Of a stretch of 11,766 bases of DNA, positions 1-7,909 are shown piece after piece. Position numbers and translations under genes: made by a program. The stretch spans positions 1 to 11,766 of the forward strand of contig JBDZUZ010000122.1 of the NCBI GenBank assembly GCA_040255445.1, written 5' to 3'. The stretch comes from JBDZUZ01 sp040255445 (GTDB lineage: Bacteria > Planctomycetota > Phycisphaerae > Phycisphaerales > UBA1924). The first letter of the stretch is position 1, and the number at the start of each line of letters is the position of its first letter. The notes under the pieces are model-generated. The model did no database searches. It had not been told where the DNA came from and was given only the letters and a program-made list of their open reading frames with translations.

Positions 1-1952
1 GCGGCGAGGAGTTCGGGAGAATCGAACTCGCCGCGAGCGGCGTGTTCGAGTGTCTCGCGGATCGCCGCGGCGAGGGATTCGGAGATCGGCAGGCGCGTGC
101 CGCCCCAGATCGGCGTGTTGGCGGTGTTGCCCTCGGCGGGGCGGACGAAGGCGACCAGGTTGTGCAGATAGGCGAACTTGAGCACCTTGCCGGCGAAGAC
201 GAACCGCTCGCCCTCGCGGAGGTGAGCGACGAAGTTCTCCTCGATACGGCCCAGCGAGCGACCGCCGAGGTAGCGGATTTCCAGCGTGCTGTCGCCGGTG
301 ATGGTGCCCACGTTGAGGCGGTGGAGGTGAGCGATGCGCGGCGAGGGCACCTGGTAGCGGCCGTCGATGAGCTGGACCTTGCGGTACTCGGGGTAGGCGG
401 AGAGCGTGCCGCCGCCCTCGCGGACGAGCGAGAGCGTCCACTCGAACTCTTCGCGTGTGAGCTCGCGGTAGGCGTGCGCGGTGCGGACCTCATCGAAGAG
501 TTCATCGGGCGTGAAGCCGCCGCCCAGGGCGCGGGTGACCATGTGCTGGGCGAGGACATCGAGCGGCTTGTTGTCACCGGTGCGTGGCTCGATGTTGCCG
601 GCATCGATCGAAGCACGGGCCGCGGCGATCTCGACGAGCTCGAGCGCGTGCGTGGGGACGCAGGTGATGCGGCAGGGCGCCATGGGCCGGTGGCTGGCGC
701 GCCCCGCGCGCTGCAGCAGCCGCGCGATGCCCTTGGGGGAGCCGATCTGGAAGACACGCTCGACGGGAGTGAAATCAACGCCCAGGTCGAGCGAGCTGGT
801 GGCGACGACGAGACGCAGGTCGCCGGATTTGAGGCCCGCCTCGATGCGCTCGCGCTCATCGCGATCGACCGAGCCGTGGTGCAGTCCCATGACGGGCGCC
901 CACTCGGGGCGGGAGATCTCGATGGCGTGGAACCAGCGCTCGGCCTGCGAGCGGGTGTTGCAGAAGACGAGCGTGGGGACGGCGGGGTCGAGCGCAGCGA
1001 GGACATCGGGGAGCATCGCGAGGCCGAGGTGTCCGGCCCAGGGGAGGCGGCCCGCGGCGGGCATGACCGTGTCGATGATGACGGGTCGGTCCATCTCGCC
1101 GCGGACGATGGCGGGCGGGTCGGTGGGCGTCGTGGCGTGAGACACCCCCACCGCCGCCGCGGCGGCGACTTCGAGATTCGGGAGCGTTGCCGAGAGGGCC
1201 CAGGTGCGAAGGCTGGGCGCGAGGTTGCGGAGGCGGGCGAGGGCGAGCTGCGTCTGGGTGCCGCGTTTGCTGGCGAGGAGTTCGTGCCACTCGTCGATGA
1301 TGACGCTGCGGACGGGGGCGAGCTGCGCCGCGGCGTGCTCGCGGGCGATGAGGAGCGAGAGGGATTCGGGCGTGGTGATGAGTACGTTGGGGAGTCGCTC
1401 GCGCTGCTTGTTGCGGATGGTCGACGAGGTGTCGCCGGTGCGGGTCTCGACGGTGATGGGAAGACCGAGATCGCGGACGGGGGCGACGAGGGCACGCTCG
1501 ATATCGCGCGAGACCGCGCGGAGGGGTGTGATGTAGAGGATGCGGAGGCCGTCGATGCCGCCGCGTTCTCGGCCGGAGGTCTCGTACTCATCGATGAGAT
1601 CGACGAGCGGGCCCATGTACGCGGCGAAGGTCTTGCCCGCGCCGGTGGGGACCTGGATCACGCCGCTGCGGCCGTCGAGATAGGCGGCCCAGGCTTCGCG
1701 CTGGAACTTCCAGGGCGTCCAGTTGCGAGAGGTGAACCAGGATTCGATGCGGGAGAGGGCGTCAATTCCGCTGCGCGGGGGGTGCGGGGCGGGGGTGGTT
1801 GCTTGCGCTGTAGCGTTGTCCGCGGCTTTGCCGGTCGTCTTGTGCTTCGGTTTGCGCGCGGCGGTGGCGGTGCGCGAGGTGCGCTTCTTTGGCGTGGGCT
1901 TCGCCTCGTCTTCAGAGGTTGTCGAAGAGGGTCGCTTGCGGGGGCGGCCCAT
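1..1952 (-). CDS. Ligase-associated DEXH-box helicase (Lhr-core type), C-terminus cut by window edge
   Basis: ATP-dependent superfamily 2 helicase of the ligase-associated DNA damage response family, related to the core of Lhr; expected to translocate on and unwind damaged DNA in the cytoplasm. I translated 650 codons from the ATG at 1952. Visible motifs are Walker A PTGAGKTF (102-109), DEWH (220-223), SAT (254-256), LVFCNTRSQ (328-336), VVATSSLDLGVDF (382-394) and the arginine-finger motif QRAGRASHRP (414-423), followed by winged-helix-like and Lhr-type C-terminal sequence. Family members are usually about 800-870 residues, so perhaps 150-200 are missing to the left. Start choice: GAGAGGA at 1960-1966 lies 7 nt before the ATG, and an in-frame TGA sits 15 nt upstream of the ATG. 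The start lies inside the ligase gene (41-bp overlap, different frame). The first ~60 residues are a Lys/Arg/Pro/Thr-rich extension ahead of the conserved domain, probably disordered. Motifs seen directly; role from family knowledge. Confidence 0.95.
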   Translation of the reverse strand, partial: MGRPRKRPSSTTSEDEAKPTPKKRTSRTATAARKPKHKTTGKAADNATAQATTPAPHPPRSGIDALSRIESWFTSRNWTPWKFQREAWAAYLDGRSGVIQVPTGAGKTFAAYMGPLVDLIDEYETSGRERGGIDGLRILYITPLRAVSRDIERALVAPVRDLGLPITVETRTGDTSSTIRNKQRERLPNVLITTPESLSLLIAREHAAAQLAPVRSVIIDEWHELLASKRGTQTQLALARLRNLAPSLRTWALSATLPNLEVAAAAAVGVSHATTPTDPPAIVRGEMDRPVIIDTVMPAAGRLPWAGHLGLAMLPDVLAALDPAVPTLVFCNTRSQAERWFHAIEISRPEWAPVMGLHHGSVDRDERERIEAGLKSGDLRLVVATSSLDLGVDFTPVERVFQIGSPKGIARLLQRAGRASHRPMAPCRITCVPTHALELVEIAAARASIDAGNIEPRTGDNKPLDVLAQHMVTRALGGGFTPDELFDEVRTAHAYRELTREEFEWTLSLVREGGGTLSAYPEYRKVQLIDGRYQVPSPRIAHLHRLNVGTITGDSTLEIRYLGGRSLGRIEENFVAHLREGERFVFAGKVLKFAYLHNLVAFVRPAEGNTANTPIWGGTRLPISESLAAAIRETLEHAARGEFDSPELLA

Positions 1953-3567
1953 GGATGAGTCCTCTCAAAGATGCGAGGGTATCGGCCTCGGCGGCGGGTT
2001 TGTCCTTGCGCCAGCGGGCGATGCGGGGGAAGCGGAGGGCGACGCCGCCTTTGTGGCGGTCGGAGGCGGCGATGCCTTCGAAGGCGATCTCGAACACCTG
2101 TGTGGGCGAGACAGCGCGGACAGGGCCGAAGCGTTCAGTGGAATTGCGGCGGATCCAGCTGTCGAGTTCGGCGATCTCCGATTGATCGAGGCCGGAGTAG
2201 GCACGGGCGACGGGGACGAGTTCGCGTCCGCCGCGGTCATCGCTCCAGACGGCGAAGGTGTAGTCGGTGAGGAGGTTAGCGCGGCGGCCGTGGCCGGGTT
2301 CGGCGTAGACCATGACGCCGTCGAAGGTGTAGGGATCGACCTTCCACTTCCACCAGTCGCCTTTGGTGCGGCCGACGGCGTACGGCGAGTCCAGGCGTTT
2401 GAGCATGAGACCCTCGACAGCGCGGTCGCGGGATTCGTTGCGGAGTTTCGCCGCGGCGGGCCAGGAGTCGGCGGTGATGAGGGCGGAGGTGAGGAGGCGC
2501 GGCGAGTTGAGGTCGGTGATGACTTCTTCGAGGTGCGCGCGGCGGGTGCGGAGTGTTGAGGTGCGGATGTCTTCGCCGTCGAGCTCGAGGAGGTCGTAGG
2601 CGATGAAGACGACGGGCGCATCGCGGAGGACGCGGCGGGTGATCTCCTTGCGGCCGATGCGGCGCTGGAGCTTGGCGAAGGGGAGCGGCTTGCCACCACT
2701 GAAGGCGAGGAGTTCGCCGTCGAGCACGACGCCGTCGGGCAGACGGGCTGCGGCCTCGGTCACCTCTGGGAAGCGGTCGGTGAGGAGGTCCTCGCCGCGG
2801 GACCAGAGGTGGGTTTCGCCGGCGCGGCGGATGAGCTGGGCGCGGATGCCGTCCCACTTCCATTCGAGCTGCCAGTCGGTGATCGGGCCGAGGATGGCGG
2901 GGTCGGCTTCGAGGGGCGAGGCGAGGAAGAAGGGGTAGGGCCGCGAGTGGTCATCGCTGGGCGCGTGCGCGGCGAGGACGTGCCGCATGAACGCGGCGGT
3001 GGGTTGCCACGAGCCCATGAGGCGGTGAGCGACGGTTTCGGCGGGGGCTTCTCCCGCTTGTGCTAACGCGCGGACGACGAGGGTGCGGGAGACGCCGACG
3101 CGGAACGCGCCGGTGATGAGTTTGTTGAGAATGAAGACGCCGGTGGTGTCGAGGGAGCGCCACCAGGAGGTGATGTGGTTGCGTTGTTGAGAAACATCCA
3201 TGCCGCGGAGAGCGAGGATGCGGTCCGCCATCCAGCGGGAGAGGGGGAGGTTGTGGTCGGTGTCGGTTGCGGAGTCGTCGGTCGTGCGGCCGGCGGCGAT
3301 CAGGAGTGCGATCGTCTCGGCGAGATCACCGACGACGCGGTAGGACTCCTCGAAGAGCCATGGCTCGATCTTCGCTTCGGCGATGGCCCACTGGGCGAGG
3401 AGGCGGGAGGAGAGGAGGCGCTTGGGTCGTTCGCCGGCGAGGAAGTAGAGGGCCCAGGCGGCGTCTTCTGGCGGGGCTTCCTGGAAATAGGCGGCCATGG
3501 CGGCGACCTTGGCGTTCGTCGAGGTCGTGGCGTCGATCGCGGTGAAGAGTTGCGCGAAGCGGCGCAT
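1912..3567 (-). CDS. ATP-dependent DNA ligase (ligase-associated DNA damage response type)
   Basis: Seals nicks in DNA through an enzyme-AMP intermediate, using ATP. The 551-residue protein has the usual order: a helical DNA-binding domain (about 1-210), an adenylation domain (about 215-410) and an OB fold (about 411-530). The nucleotidyl-transferase motifs are all present: KWDG with catalytic K237 (237-240), VLDGELLAF (281-289), FIAYDLLELDG (321-331), EGLMLKRLDSPY (385-396), WWKWKVDP (405-412) and the OB-fold motif VI RFPRIARWRKDK (512-523). Length fits the bacterial LigB/LigC-like class found next to this exonuclease and helicase; no Ku or polymerase domain is fused, so it is not LigD. Its ATG shares one base with the TGA of the exonuclease gene (TGATG at 3565-3569), indicating translational coupling; its own stop lies 41 bp inside the helicase gene. 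Nothing is missing or broken. Confidence 0.96.
   Translation of the reverse strand: MRRFAQLFTAIDATTSTNAKVAAMAAYFQEAPPEDAAWALYFLAGERPKRLLSSRLLAQWAIAEAKIEPWLFEESYRVVGDLAETIALLIAAGRTTDDSATDTDHNLPLSRWMADRILALRGMDVSQQRNHITSWWRSLDTTGVFILNKLITGAFRVGVSRTLVVRALAQAGEAPAETVAHRLMGSWQPTAAFMRHVLAAHAPSDDHSRPYPFFLASPLEADPAILGPITDWQLEWKWDGIRAQLIRRAGETHLWSRGEDLLTDRFPEVTEAAARLPDGVVLDGELLAFSGGKPLPFAKLQRRIGRKEITRRVLRDAPVVFIAYDLLELDGEDIRTSTLRTRRAHLEEVITDLNSPRLLTSALITADSWPAAAKLRNESRDRAVEGLMLKRLDSPYAVGRTKGDWWKWKVDPYTFDGVMVYAEPGHGRRANLLTDYTFAVWSDDRGGRELVPVARAYSGLDQSEIAELDSWIRRNSTERFGPVRAVSPTQVFEIAFEGIAASDRHKGGVALRFPRIARWRKDKPAAEADTLASLRGLIHGPPPQATLFDNL
1960..1966 (-). promoter_or_regulatory. Ribosome binding site of the helicase gene, inside the ligase gene
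   Basis: On the minus strand the sequence GAGAGGA lies 7 nt before the helicase ATG at 1952 and is embedded in the last codons of the ligase gene. It decides the helicase start and implies that helicase translation is re-initiated or coupled after the ligase is read. Confidence 0.7.
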
Positions 3568-4718
3568 CAGTTAGCGCCCTCCGCAGTTGATGCGCGGGCT
3601 TCTGGTTCGGGCTCGCTGGCTTCGGTCTCGCCGTACTGGGTCTCGAGCGGCGCGGCGTCGAGGCCCTGGTCGCGGAGGTGGTGCGCGAGGGTTTCGGAGT
3701 AGCCGTGTGTCGCGAGGACGCGTTTCGCGCCGGTTTCGCGAATGGTCTCAAGAAGGTCGGGCCAGTCGATGTGGTCGGAGATGACGAAGCCGCGGTCGTA
3801 GCCGCGGCGGCGGCGGATGCCTCGGACGAGCATCCAGCCGGAGGCGAAGGCGGTGTCGACGCTCGCGGCGGGGCCGAATCTGCGCATCCATGGCGAGCCC
3901 GCGGCGGAGGGCGGCGCGATGATGAGCTGTCCGGCGTACTCGTTCTTGGTGCGGCGGGCGGGTGTGTCGGTGGGGACGGGCTGCGTGGGGAGCATGGCGA
4001 TGCCGGCCTCGCGGTAGGCATCGGTGAGCGGGACGACGGCGCCGTGGAGGTGGGCGCCGCTCTCACGCATCCATACGAACGCACTGTCGCGTGCGGCGAG
4101 AGCATCGAGTTCGGCGAGGATGCGCTGGGCTTTGCCAAGCGCGTAGGAGAAGAGGACGCTGACGCGGCCGTGCTCGCGGTTCGTGGACCACCATGTCGCG
4201 ATCTGGTGGACAACGCGGTCGGTGGGTTCCCAGCGGTAGACGGGGAGCGCGAACGTCGCTTCGGTGATGAAGGTGTCGCAGGGGACGACTTCGAAGGGTT
4301 CGCAGGTGGGATCGGGCTGGCGCTTGTAATCGCCGGAGACGACCCAGACTTCGCTGGCAGCGCTCGCGGCGGGTGAGGCTTCGACGCGGATCTGCGCAGA
4401 GCCGCGGATGTGTCCGGCGGGGTGGAAGGAGATGCGGGCGGTGCGTGCATCGCCGGCGGCGCTGCGGAGTTCGATCGGCTCGCCGAAGGGCACGGGCTCG
4501 ATGACGGCGCCCTCTGGGAGACGCTTCTTAAGGATCGGTGCGCACGATGCGGAGCAGAGGTAGCGGGCGGAGCCGGCGCGGGCGTGGTCGCCGTGAGCGT
4601 GGGTGATCAGCGCGATGGGGACGGGGGCCCAGGGGTCGATGTGGAATCCCCCGGCGGGGCAGAAGAGGCCGCGGCCGTCGTTGTAGAGGAGGGGTTGGTG
4701 CGGCGGGGCGCTGGGCAC
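3567..4718 (-). CDS. Ligase-associated metallo-beta-lactamase-fold DNA exonuclease
   Basis: Two-metal nuclease of the metallo-beta-lactamase/beta-CASP (SNM1/Artemis-like) group, the exonuclease partner of the downstream ligase and helicase; presumably trims damaged DNA ends before sealing. Numbered from the GTG at 4718 (383 residues), the metal-binding motifs are HAHGDH (40-45), HPAGH (99-103), SGDY (128-131), ISDHIDW (313-319) and ATHGY (336-340); conserved sequence begins at PLLYNDGRGLFCPAG near residue 10. The C-terminus has an acidic/alanine tail of ~20 residues. The start is uncertain. The frame stays open upstream to an ATG at 4880 and a GTG at 4928, but those would add 54-70 Arg/Pro-rich residues unlike the family and overlap the divergent photolyase start. 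The GTG at 4718 gives a length closest to the usual ~340, but has no clear Shine-Dalgarno. First gene of the operon; its stop overlaps the ligase ATG. Confidence 0.9.
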   Translation of the reverse strand: MPSAPPHQPLLYNDGRGLFCPAGGFHIDPWAPVPIALITHAHGDHARAGSARYLCSASCAPILKKRLPEGAVIEPVPFGEPIELRSAAGDARTARISFHPAGHIRGSAQIRVEASPAASAASEVWVVSGDYKRQPDPTCEPFEVVPCDTFITEATFALPVYRWEPTDRVVHQIATWWSTNREHGRVSVLFSYALGKAQRILAELDALAARDSAFVWMRESGAHLHGAVVPLTDAYREAGIAMLPTQPVPTDTPARRTKNEYAGQLIIAPPSAAGSPWMRRFGPAASVDTAFASGWMLVRGIRRRRGYDRGFVISDHIDWPDLLETIRETGAKRVLATHGYSETLAHHLRDQGLDAAPLETQYGETEASEPEPEARASTAEGAN

Positions 4719-4878
4719 GGGGAAGTATTCGGCGTTCGGACGGGATTGGTGGCGGCGGATGCGGGGATGAATCCCGAACGGGGGCCGGGTCGAAACCCGA
4801 GCAGACCGGTGCGGTCCGCGGTGCGTGGGCGCATGATTGTCTGCACCGGCTGCTGCGCGCGGAAAGGACTCGGCTGGC
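4719..4878. promoter_or_regulatory. Divergent control region between repair operon and photolyase
   Basis: About 160 bp between the chosen exonuclease start and the photolyase start; it must carry promoters for both directions unless the exonuclease starts further upstream. I see no convincing -35/-10 pair. It does hold inverted repeats: an interrupted pair with arms at 4733-4747 and 4770-4780 (the second reads AATCCCGAACG; the first is its complement with a 4-nt insertion), a small hairpin CGGGT-CGAA-ACCCG at 4786-4799, and GACCG/CGGTC at 4804-4816. These could be operators or merely GC-rich leader structure. Function inferred from position only. Confidence 0.45.
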
Positions 4879-6318
4879 ATGCGCACTCTGATGTGGTTCC
4901 GCAGCGACCTGCGGCTGGATGACAACACAGCGCTGTATCACGCGGCGAAGGCCGCGGATGACGGCGTCGTTGCACTGTTCGTGGTCAGCGTGAAAGAGTG
5001 GCGGGAGCACGACTACTCGCCGGGGCGGATCTCGCTGTTGCGGCGGACGCTGCGGGAGCTTTCGGAATCGCTTGATACGTTGCGGATCCCGCTGCGGCTG
5101 ATCGAGGCGGAGAAGCCCGGGGATGTGCCGCGGAATGTGGTGGAGTTCGCGGTCGAGCAGCGGTGCGATGAGATCCATTTCAACCGCGAGTACGAGGTCA
5201 ACGAGCACGAGCGGGATGAGACCACGCTGCAGCTCGCGACGGAGCGCGGCGTGCGGGCGTATGCGCACGAGGATCAGGCGATTGTGCCGCCGGGATCGGT
5301 GCGGACCGGGTCGGATACGTACTACACGGTGTTCACGCCGTACAAGCGGTCGCTAATCAAGCGGCTGAAGGAGCGGGGCGTGCCGGAGTTGCTGCCCGCG
5401 CCGGGCAAGCAAGCGGATATGGGCTTGCGGCCGTCGCAGATCGCAGCAAAGTTTGGCGACTACGAGCCGGGCGTGCACGAGGATCGCTGGCCGGCCGGCG
5501 AGAAGGCCGCGCGGAAGCGGCTGGAAGAATTCGTCGAGGGCCGGATCCGCGACTACGCCGATGCGCGGGATATCCCGGCGGTCGATGGCACGAGCGGGGT
5601 GTCGGCGTACCTGGCGCTGGGGATGCTGTCGCCGCGGCGGTGTCTGCGGGCAGCGGCTGAGGCTTCGTCAAAGTCCGCCGAGGCTGCGCTGACTGATGGC
5701 GGCAAGGGTGTCACGACATGGATCTCGGAGCTCTTCTGGCGGGATTTCTACATCAACATCGTGAAGGGCTTTCCGCGGGTGTCGATGCACCGGCCGTTCC
5801 AGCTGAAGACCGAGAAGGTGCGGTGGAAGGACAACGATGAGCACTTCGAGGCATGGTGCGAGGGGCGGACGGGGGTGCCGATCGTGGATGCGGGGATGCG
5901 GCAGCTGCGCGAAGAGGGCTGGATGCACAACCGCGTGCGGATGATCACGGCGATGTACCTGACGAAGAACCTGTTCATCGATTGGCGGAAGGGCGAGAAG
6001 TTCTTCATGCAGAATCTCGTTGATGGGCACTTGCCGAGCAACAACGGGGGCTGGCAATGGTCGGCGTCGACGGGGACGGATGCGGCGCCGTACTTCCGGG
6101 TGTTCAACCCGGTGAGCCAGAGCGAGAAGTTTGACAAGAAGGGCGAGTACATTCGGCGGTACGTGCCCGAGCTCAAGGAATTCGCGGATTCGGCGATCCA
6201 CGCGCCGTGGGAGGCGGGGGAGAAGGCGATCGCGAGGGTTGATTACGCTGAGCCGCTGGTCGATCTCTCCGAGACGCGGAAGCACGCGATCGAGGCTTTC
6301 AAGAAACTGTCGGACTGA
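4879..6318 (+). CDS. phrB: Deoxyribodipyrimidine photolyase (class I CPD photolyase)
   Basis: Light-driven flavoenzyme that splits cyclobutane pyrimidine dimers in DNA. The 479-residue protein has an N-terminal Rossmann-like antenna domain beginning MRTLMWFRSDLRLDDN and a C-terminal FAD-binding helical domain with WISELFWRDFY (281-291), GVPIVDAGMRQL (332-343), GWMHNRVRMITA (347-358) and NNGGWQWSASTGTD (388-401). By alignment from memory with E. coli PhrB (offset +10), the electron-transfer Trp triad is intact as W316, W369 and W392, and lesion-recognition W287 and N388 are present, favouring a working CPD photolyase over a cryptochrome. Which antenna cofactor it binds cannot be told. Start choice: AAAGGA (4863-4868) lies 10 nt before the ATG at 4879, and the conserved N-terminus begins there; an in-frame ATG at 4837 would add 14 unsupported residues. 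Divergent from the repair operon, suggesting shared control. Confidence 0.96.
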   Translation: MRTLMWFRSDLRLDDNTALYHAAKAADDGVVALFVVSVKEWREHDYSPGRISLLRRTLRELSESLDTLRIPLRLIEAEKPGDVPRNVVEFAVEQRCDEIHFNREYEVNEHERDETTLQLATERGVRAYAHEDQAIVPPGSVRTGSDTYYTVFTPYKRSLIKRLKERGVPELLPAPGKQADMGLRPSQIAAKFGDYEPGVHEDRWPAGEKAARKRLEEFVEGRIRDYADARDIPAVDGTSGVSAYLALGMLSPRRCLRAAAEASSKSAEAALTDGGKGVTTWISELFWRDFYINIVKGFPRVSMHRPFQLKTEKVRWKDNDEHFEAWCEGRTGVPIVDAGMRQLREEGWMHNRVRMITAMYLTKNLFIDWRKGEKFFMQNLVDGHLPSNNGGWQWSASTGTDAAPYFRVFNPVSQSEKFDKKGEYIRRYVPELKEFADSAIHAPWEAGEKAIARVDYAEPLVDLSETRKHAIEAFKKLSD

Positions 6319-6475
6319 GGTTGGCGGGGGATGCGGCCAAGCCATGGGAGCGGGATCCGAAGCCGGCTTCATGGGGCCGGCATCTGAACCGTCGGGGGCA
6401 TGACATCCGTAGGGTTGTGTGTGCGCCGCCGCGGCGGGTCATCCTCCGCGCCCCTTGCGGCGAAGAAAGGGCATG
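6319..6475 (+). other. Intergenic spacer between photolyase and AAA+ gene
   Basis: A 157-bp gap. GCCGGC occurs at 6362-6367 and 6376-6381 and can form a 6-bp stem with an 8-nt loop, but no T-run follows, so it is only a weak terminator candidate for the photolyase gene. A 12-bp palindrome CCGCCGCGGCGG lies at 6426-6437. AAGAAAGG at 6463-6470 is the likely ribosome binding site of the next gene. No clear promoter boxes were found, although a promoter for the AAA+/VWA pair is expected here. Confidence 0.35.
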
Positions 6476-7909
6476 ATGACGACTTCGACGAAGAGCAAGA
6501 CGACGACGCCCGCTGCCAGAACGCTGGGCGAACTCAAGGCCAGTGGCTGGACGCCGCGGCCGTTGAAGGATGAGCTGCAGCAGAACATGGTGAAGGCGCT
6601 CGCCGCGGGCGAGACGCTGTTCCCGGGCATCGTGGGGTACGACGACACGGTGATCCCGGAGATCGTCAACGCGGTGCTGGCGGGGCATGACATGCTCTTT
6701 CTGGGGGAGAAGGGGCAGGCCAAGAGCCGGCTGATGCGGATGCTGCCGCGGTTCCTGGATGCGTGGACGCCGTATCTGGAGATCCCGGGCAGCCCGGTGC
6801 ACGAGGACCCGCTGCGGCCGATCACGCGGGCGGGGCGGGCTCTGGTGCGGGAACGCGGCGACGATGCCCCGATCGCGTGGTGGGCCGCGGAAGACCGGTA
6901 CGCGGAGCGGCTGGCGCCGGGGACGAAGTTCGCGGACATCATCGGCGAGATCGACCCGGCGCGGCTGCTGTCGGGGGAGAGCATGTCGGCGGAGGAGGCG
7001 CTGCACTTCGGGCTGATCCCGCGGATGCACCGCGGCATCTTCGCGATGAACGAGCTGCCGGATCTGGATGATCTGGTGCAGGTGGGGCTGTTCAACATTC
7101 TCGAAGAGCGGGATGTGCAGATCCGCGGGTATCCGATCGCGTTCGACATCGATGTGCTGGTGCTCTTCAGCGCGAACCCGGCGACGTACAACCGGTCGGG
7201 GAAGGTGATCCCGCAGCTCAAGGACCGCATCGGCGCCACGATCCAGACCCACTATCCGCGCACGCGGGAGATGGGGATGGAGGTGATGGAGCAGGAGGCG
7301 GGGGTCGAGCTCGGGGGCGAGTACCCCGTGATGGTGCCGCGGTTCATGAAGGAAATCTGCGAGCAGATGGCGATGACGGCTCGGAAGAGCAAGTCGATCG
7401 ACCAGCAGTCGGGCGTGTCGGCGCGGTTCTCGATCGCCAACTACAAGACGATGGTGGCCAACGCGCGGCGGCGGGGGATCGCGCTGGGGGAGAAGCCGGC
7501 GGTGCCGCGGATCAGCGACCTGGCGCACTTTCACTCTTCTGCCGTGGGCAAGCTCGAGCTGGACCTCCTGGGCACGCACCAGGTGACGGAGACGCAGGCA
7601 CTCGATGCGATTATGGCCGAGGCGATCAAGACCGTGTTCGGCGAGTACGTCGACAAGCACGGGCTCGAGGAGATCACGGAGGTGTTCTCCAAGGGCGTCA
7701 AGCTCGAGGTGGGCGACATGCTGCCCAGCCGGCACTACGGCGAGGTGGTGCGGGGCGTGCCGCGGATCTGGGAGAAGGCGTTCGAGGTGAATGCTGCGGA
7801 TGATCCGGCGGTGCGGGCGAGCTGTGTGGAGTTCGTGCTGGCGGGGCTGTGGGCGAGCGACCTGATCAGCCGCGGCGTGCGGCATGGGCGGGTGATGTAT
7901 GACACCTGA
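6476..7909 (+). CDS. ChlI/MoxR-like AAA+ ATPase (magnesium-chelatase-like), partner of the VWA protein
   Basis: AAA+ ATPase of 477 residues, usually annotated as magnesium chelatase subunit I-like; probably forms a ring that remodels or loads a client through the VWA protein encoded next. Visible are Walker A GEKGQAKS (77-84), a Walker B-like segment GIFAMNELPDL (187-197) where Asn192 replaces the usual Asp but catalytic Glu193 is kept, sensor-1 FSANP (231-235, N234), and a GVSARFS segment (313-319) with a likely sensor-2 arginine R317. GEIDP (157-161) and the following stretch fit the ChlI-type insertion. From memory it resembles the mycobacterial Rv0958/Rv0959-type pairs. Start: ATG at 6476 sits 5 nt after AAAGG; the adjacent ATG at 6473 is possible, while the frame's extension to 6419 has no support. 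The stop overlaps the next ATG by 11 bp, so the two proteins should be made together. No BchH/CobN-like subunit is nearby, so true metal chelation is doubtful. Confidence 0.88.
   Translation: MTTSTKSKTTTPAARTLGELKASGWTPRPLKDELQQNMVKALAAGETLFPGIVGYDDTVIPEIVNAVLAGHDMLFLGEKGQAKSRLMRMLPRFLDAWTPYLEIPGSPVHEDPLRPITRAGRALVRERGDDAPIAWWAAEDRYAERLAPGTKFADIIGEIDPARLLSGESMSAEEALHFGLIPRMHRGIFAMNELPDLDDLVQVGLFNILEERDVQIRGYPIAFDIDVLVLFSANPATYNRSGKVIPQLKDRIGATIQTHYPRTREMGMEVMEQEAGVELGGEYPVMVPRFMKEICEQMAMTARKSKSIDQQSGVSARFSIANYKTMVANARRRGIALGEKPAVPRISDLAHFHSSAVGKLELDLLGTHQVTETQALDAIMAEAIKTVFGEYVDKHGLEEITEVFSKGVKLEVGDMLPSRHYGEVVRGVPRIWEKAFEVNAADDPAVRASCVEFVLAGLWASDLISRGVRHGRVMYDT

Noticed and set aside
42..1958. 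Long plus-strand open frame of 638 codons
   Set aside because: Antisense to the helicase, whose complete motif set is on the minus strand; the translation is repetitive Gly/Ala/Glu/Asp without domains, typical of a high-GC shadow frame.
3326..4450. Minus-strand open frame of 374 codons
   Set aside because: Lies in another frame over the exonuclease and ligase genes; Ser/Pro/Arg-rich with no domain, while the overlapping frames hold all catalytic motifs.
4733..4780. GTTC and GAAC halves as a LexA box
   Set aside because: The halves are about 38 bp apart, far from the spacing of known LexA operators; kept only as an unassigned inverted repeat.
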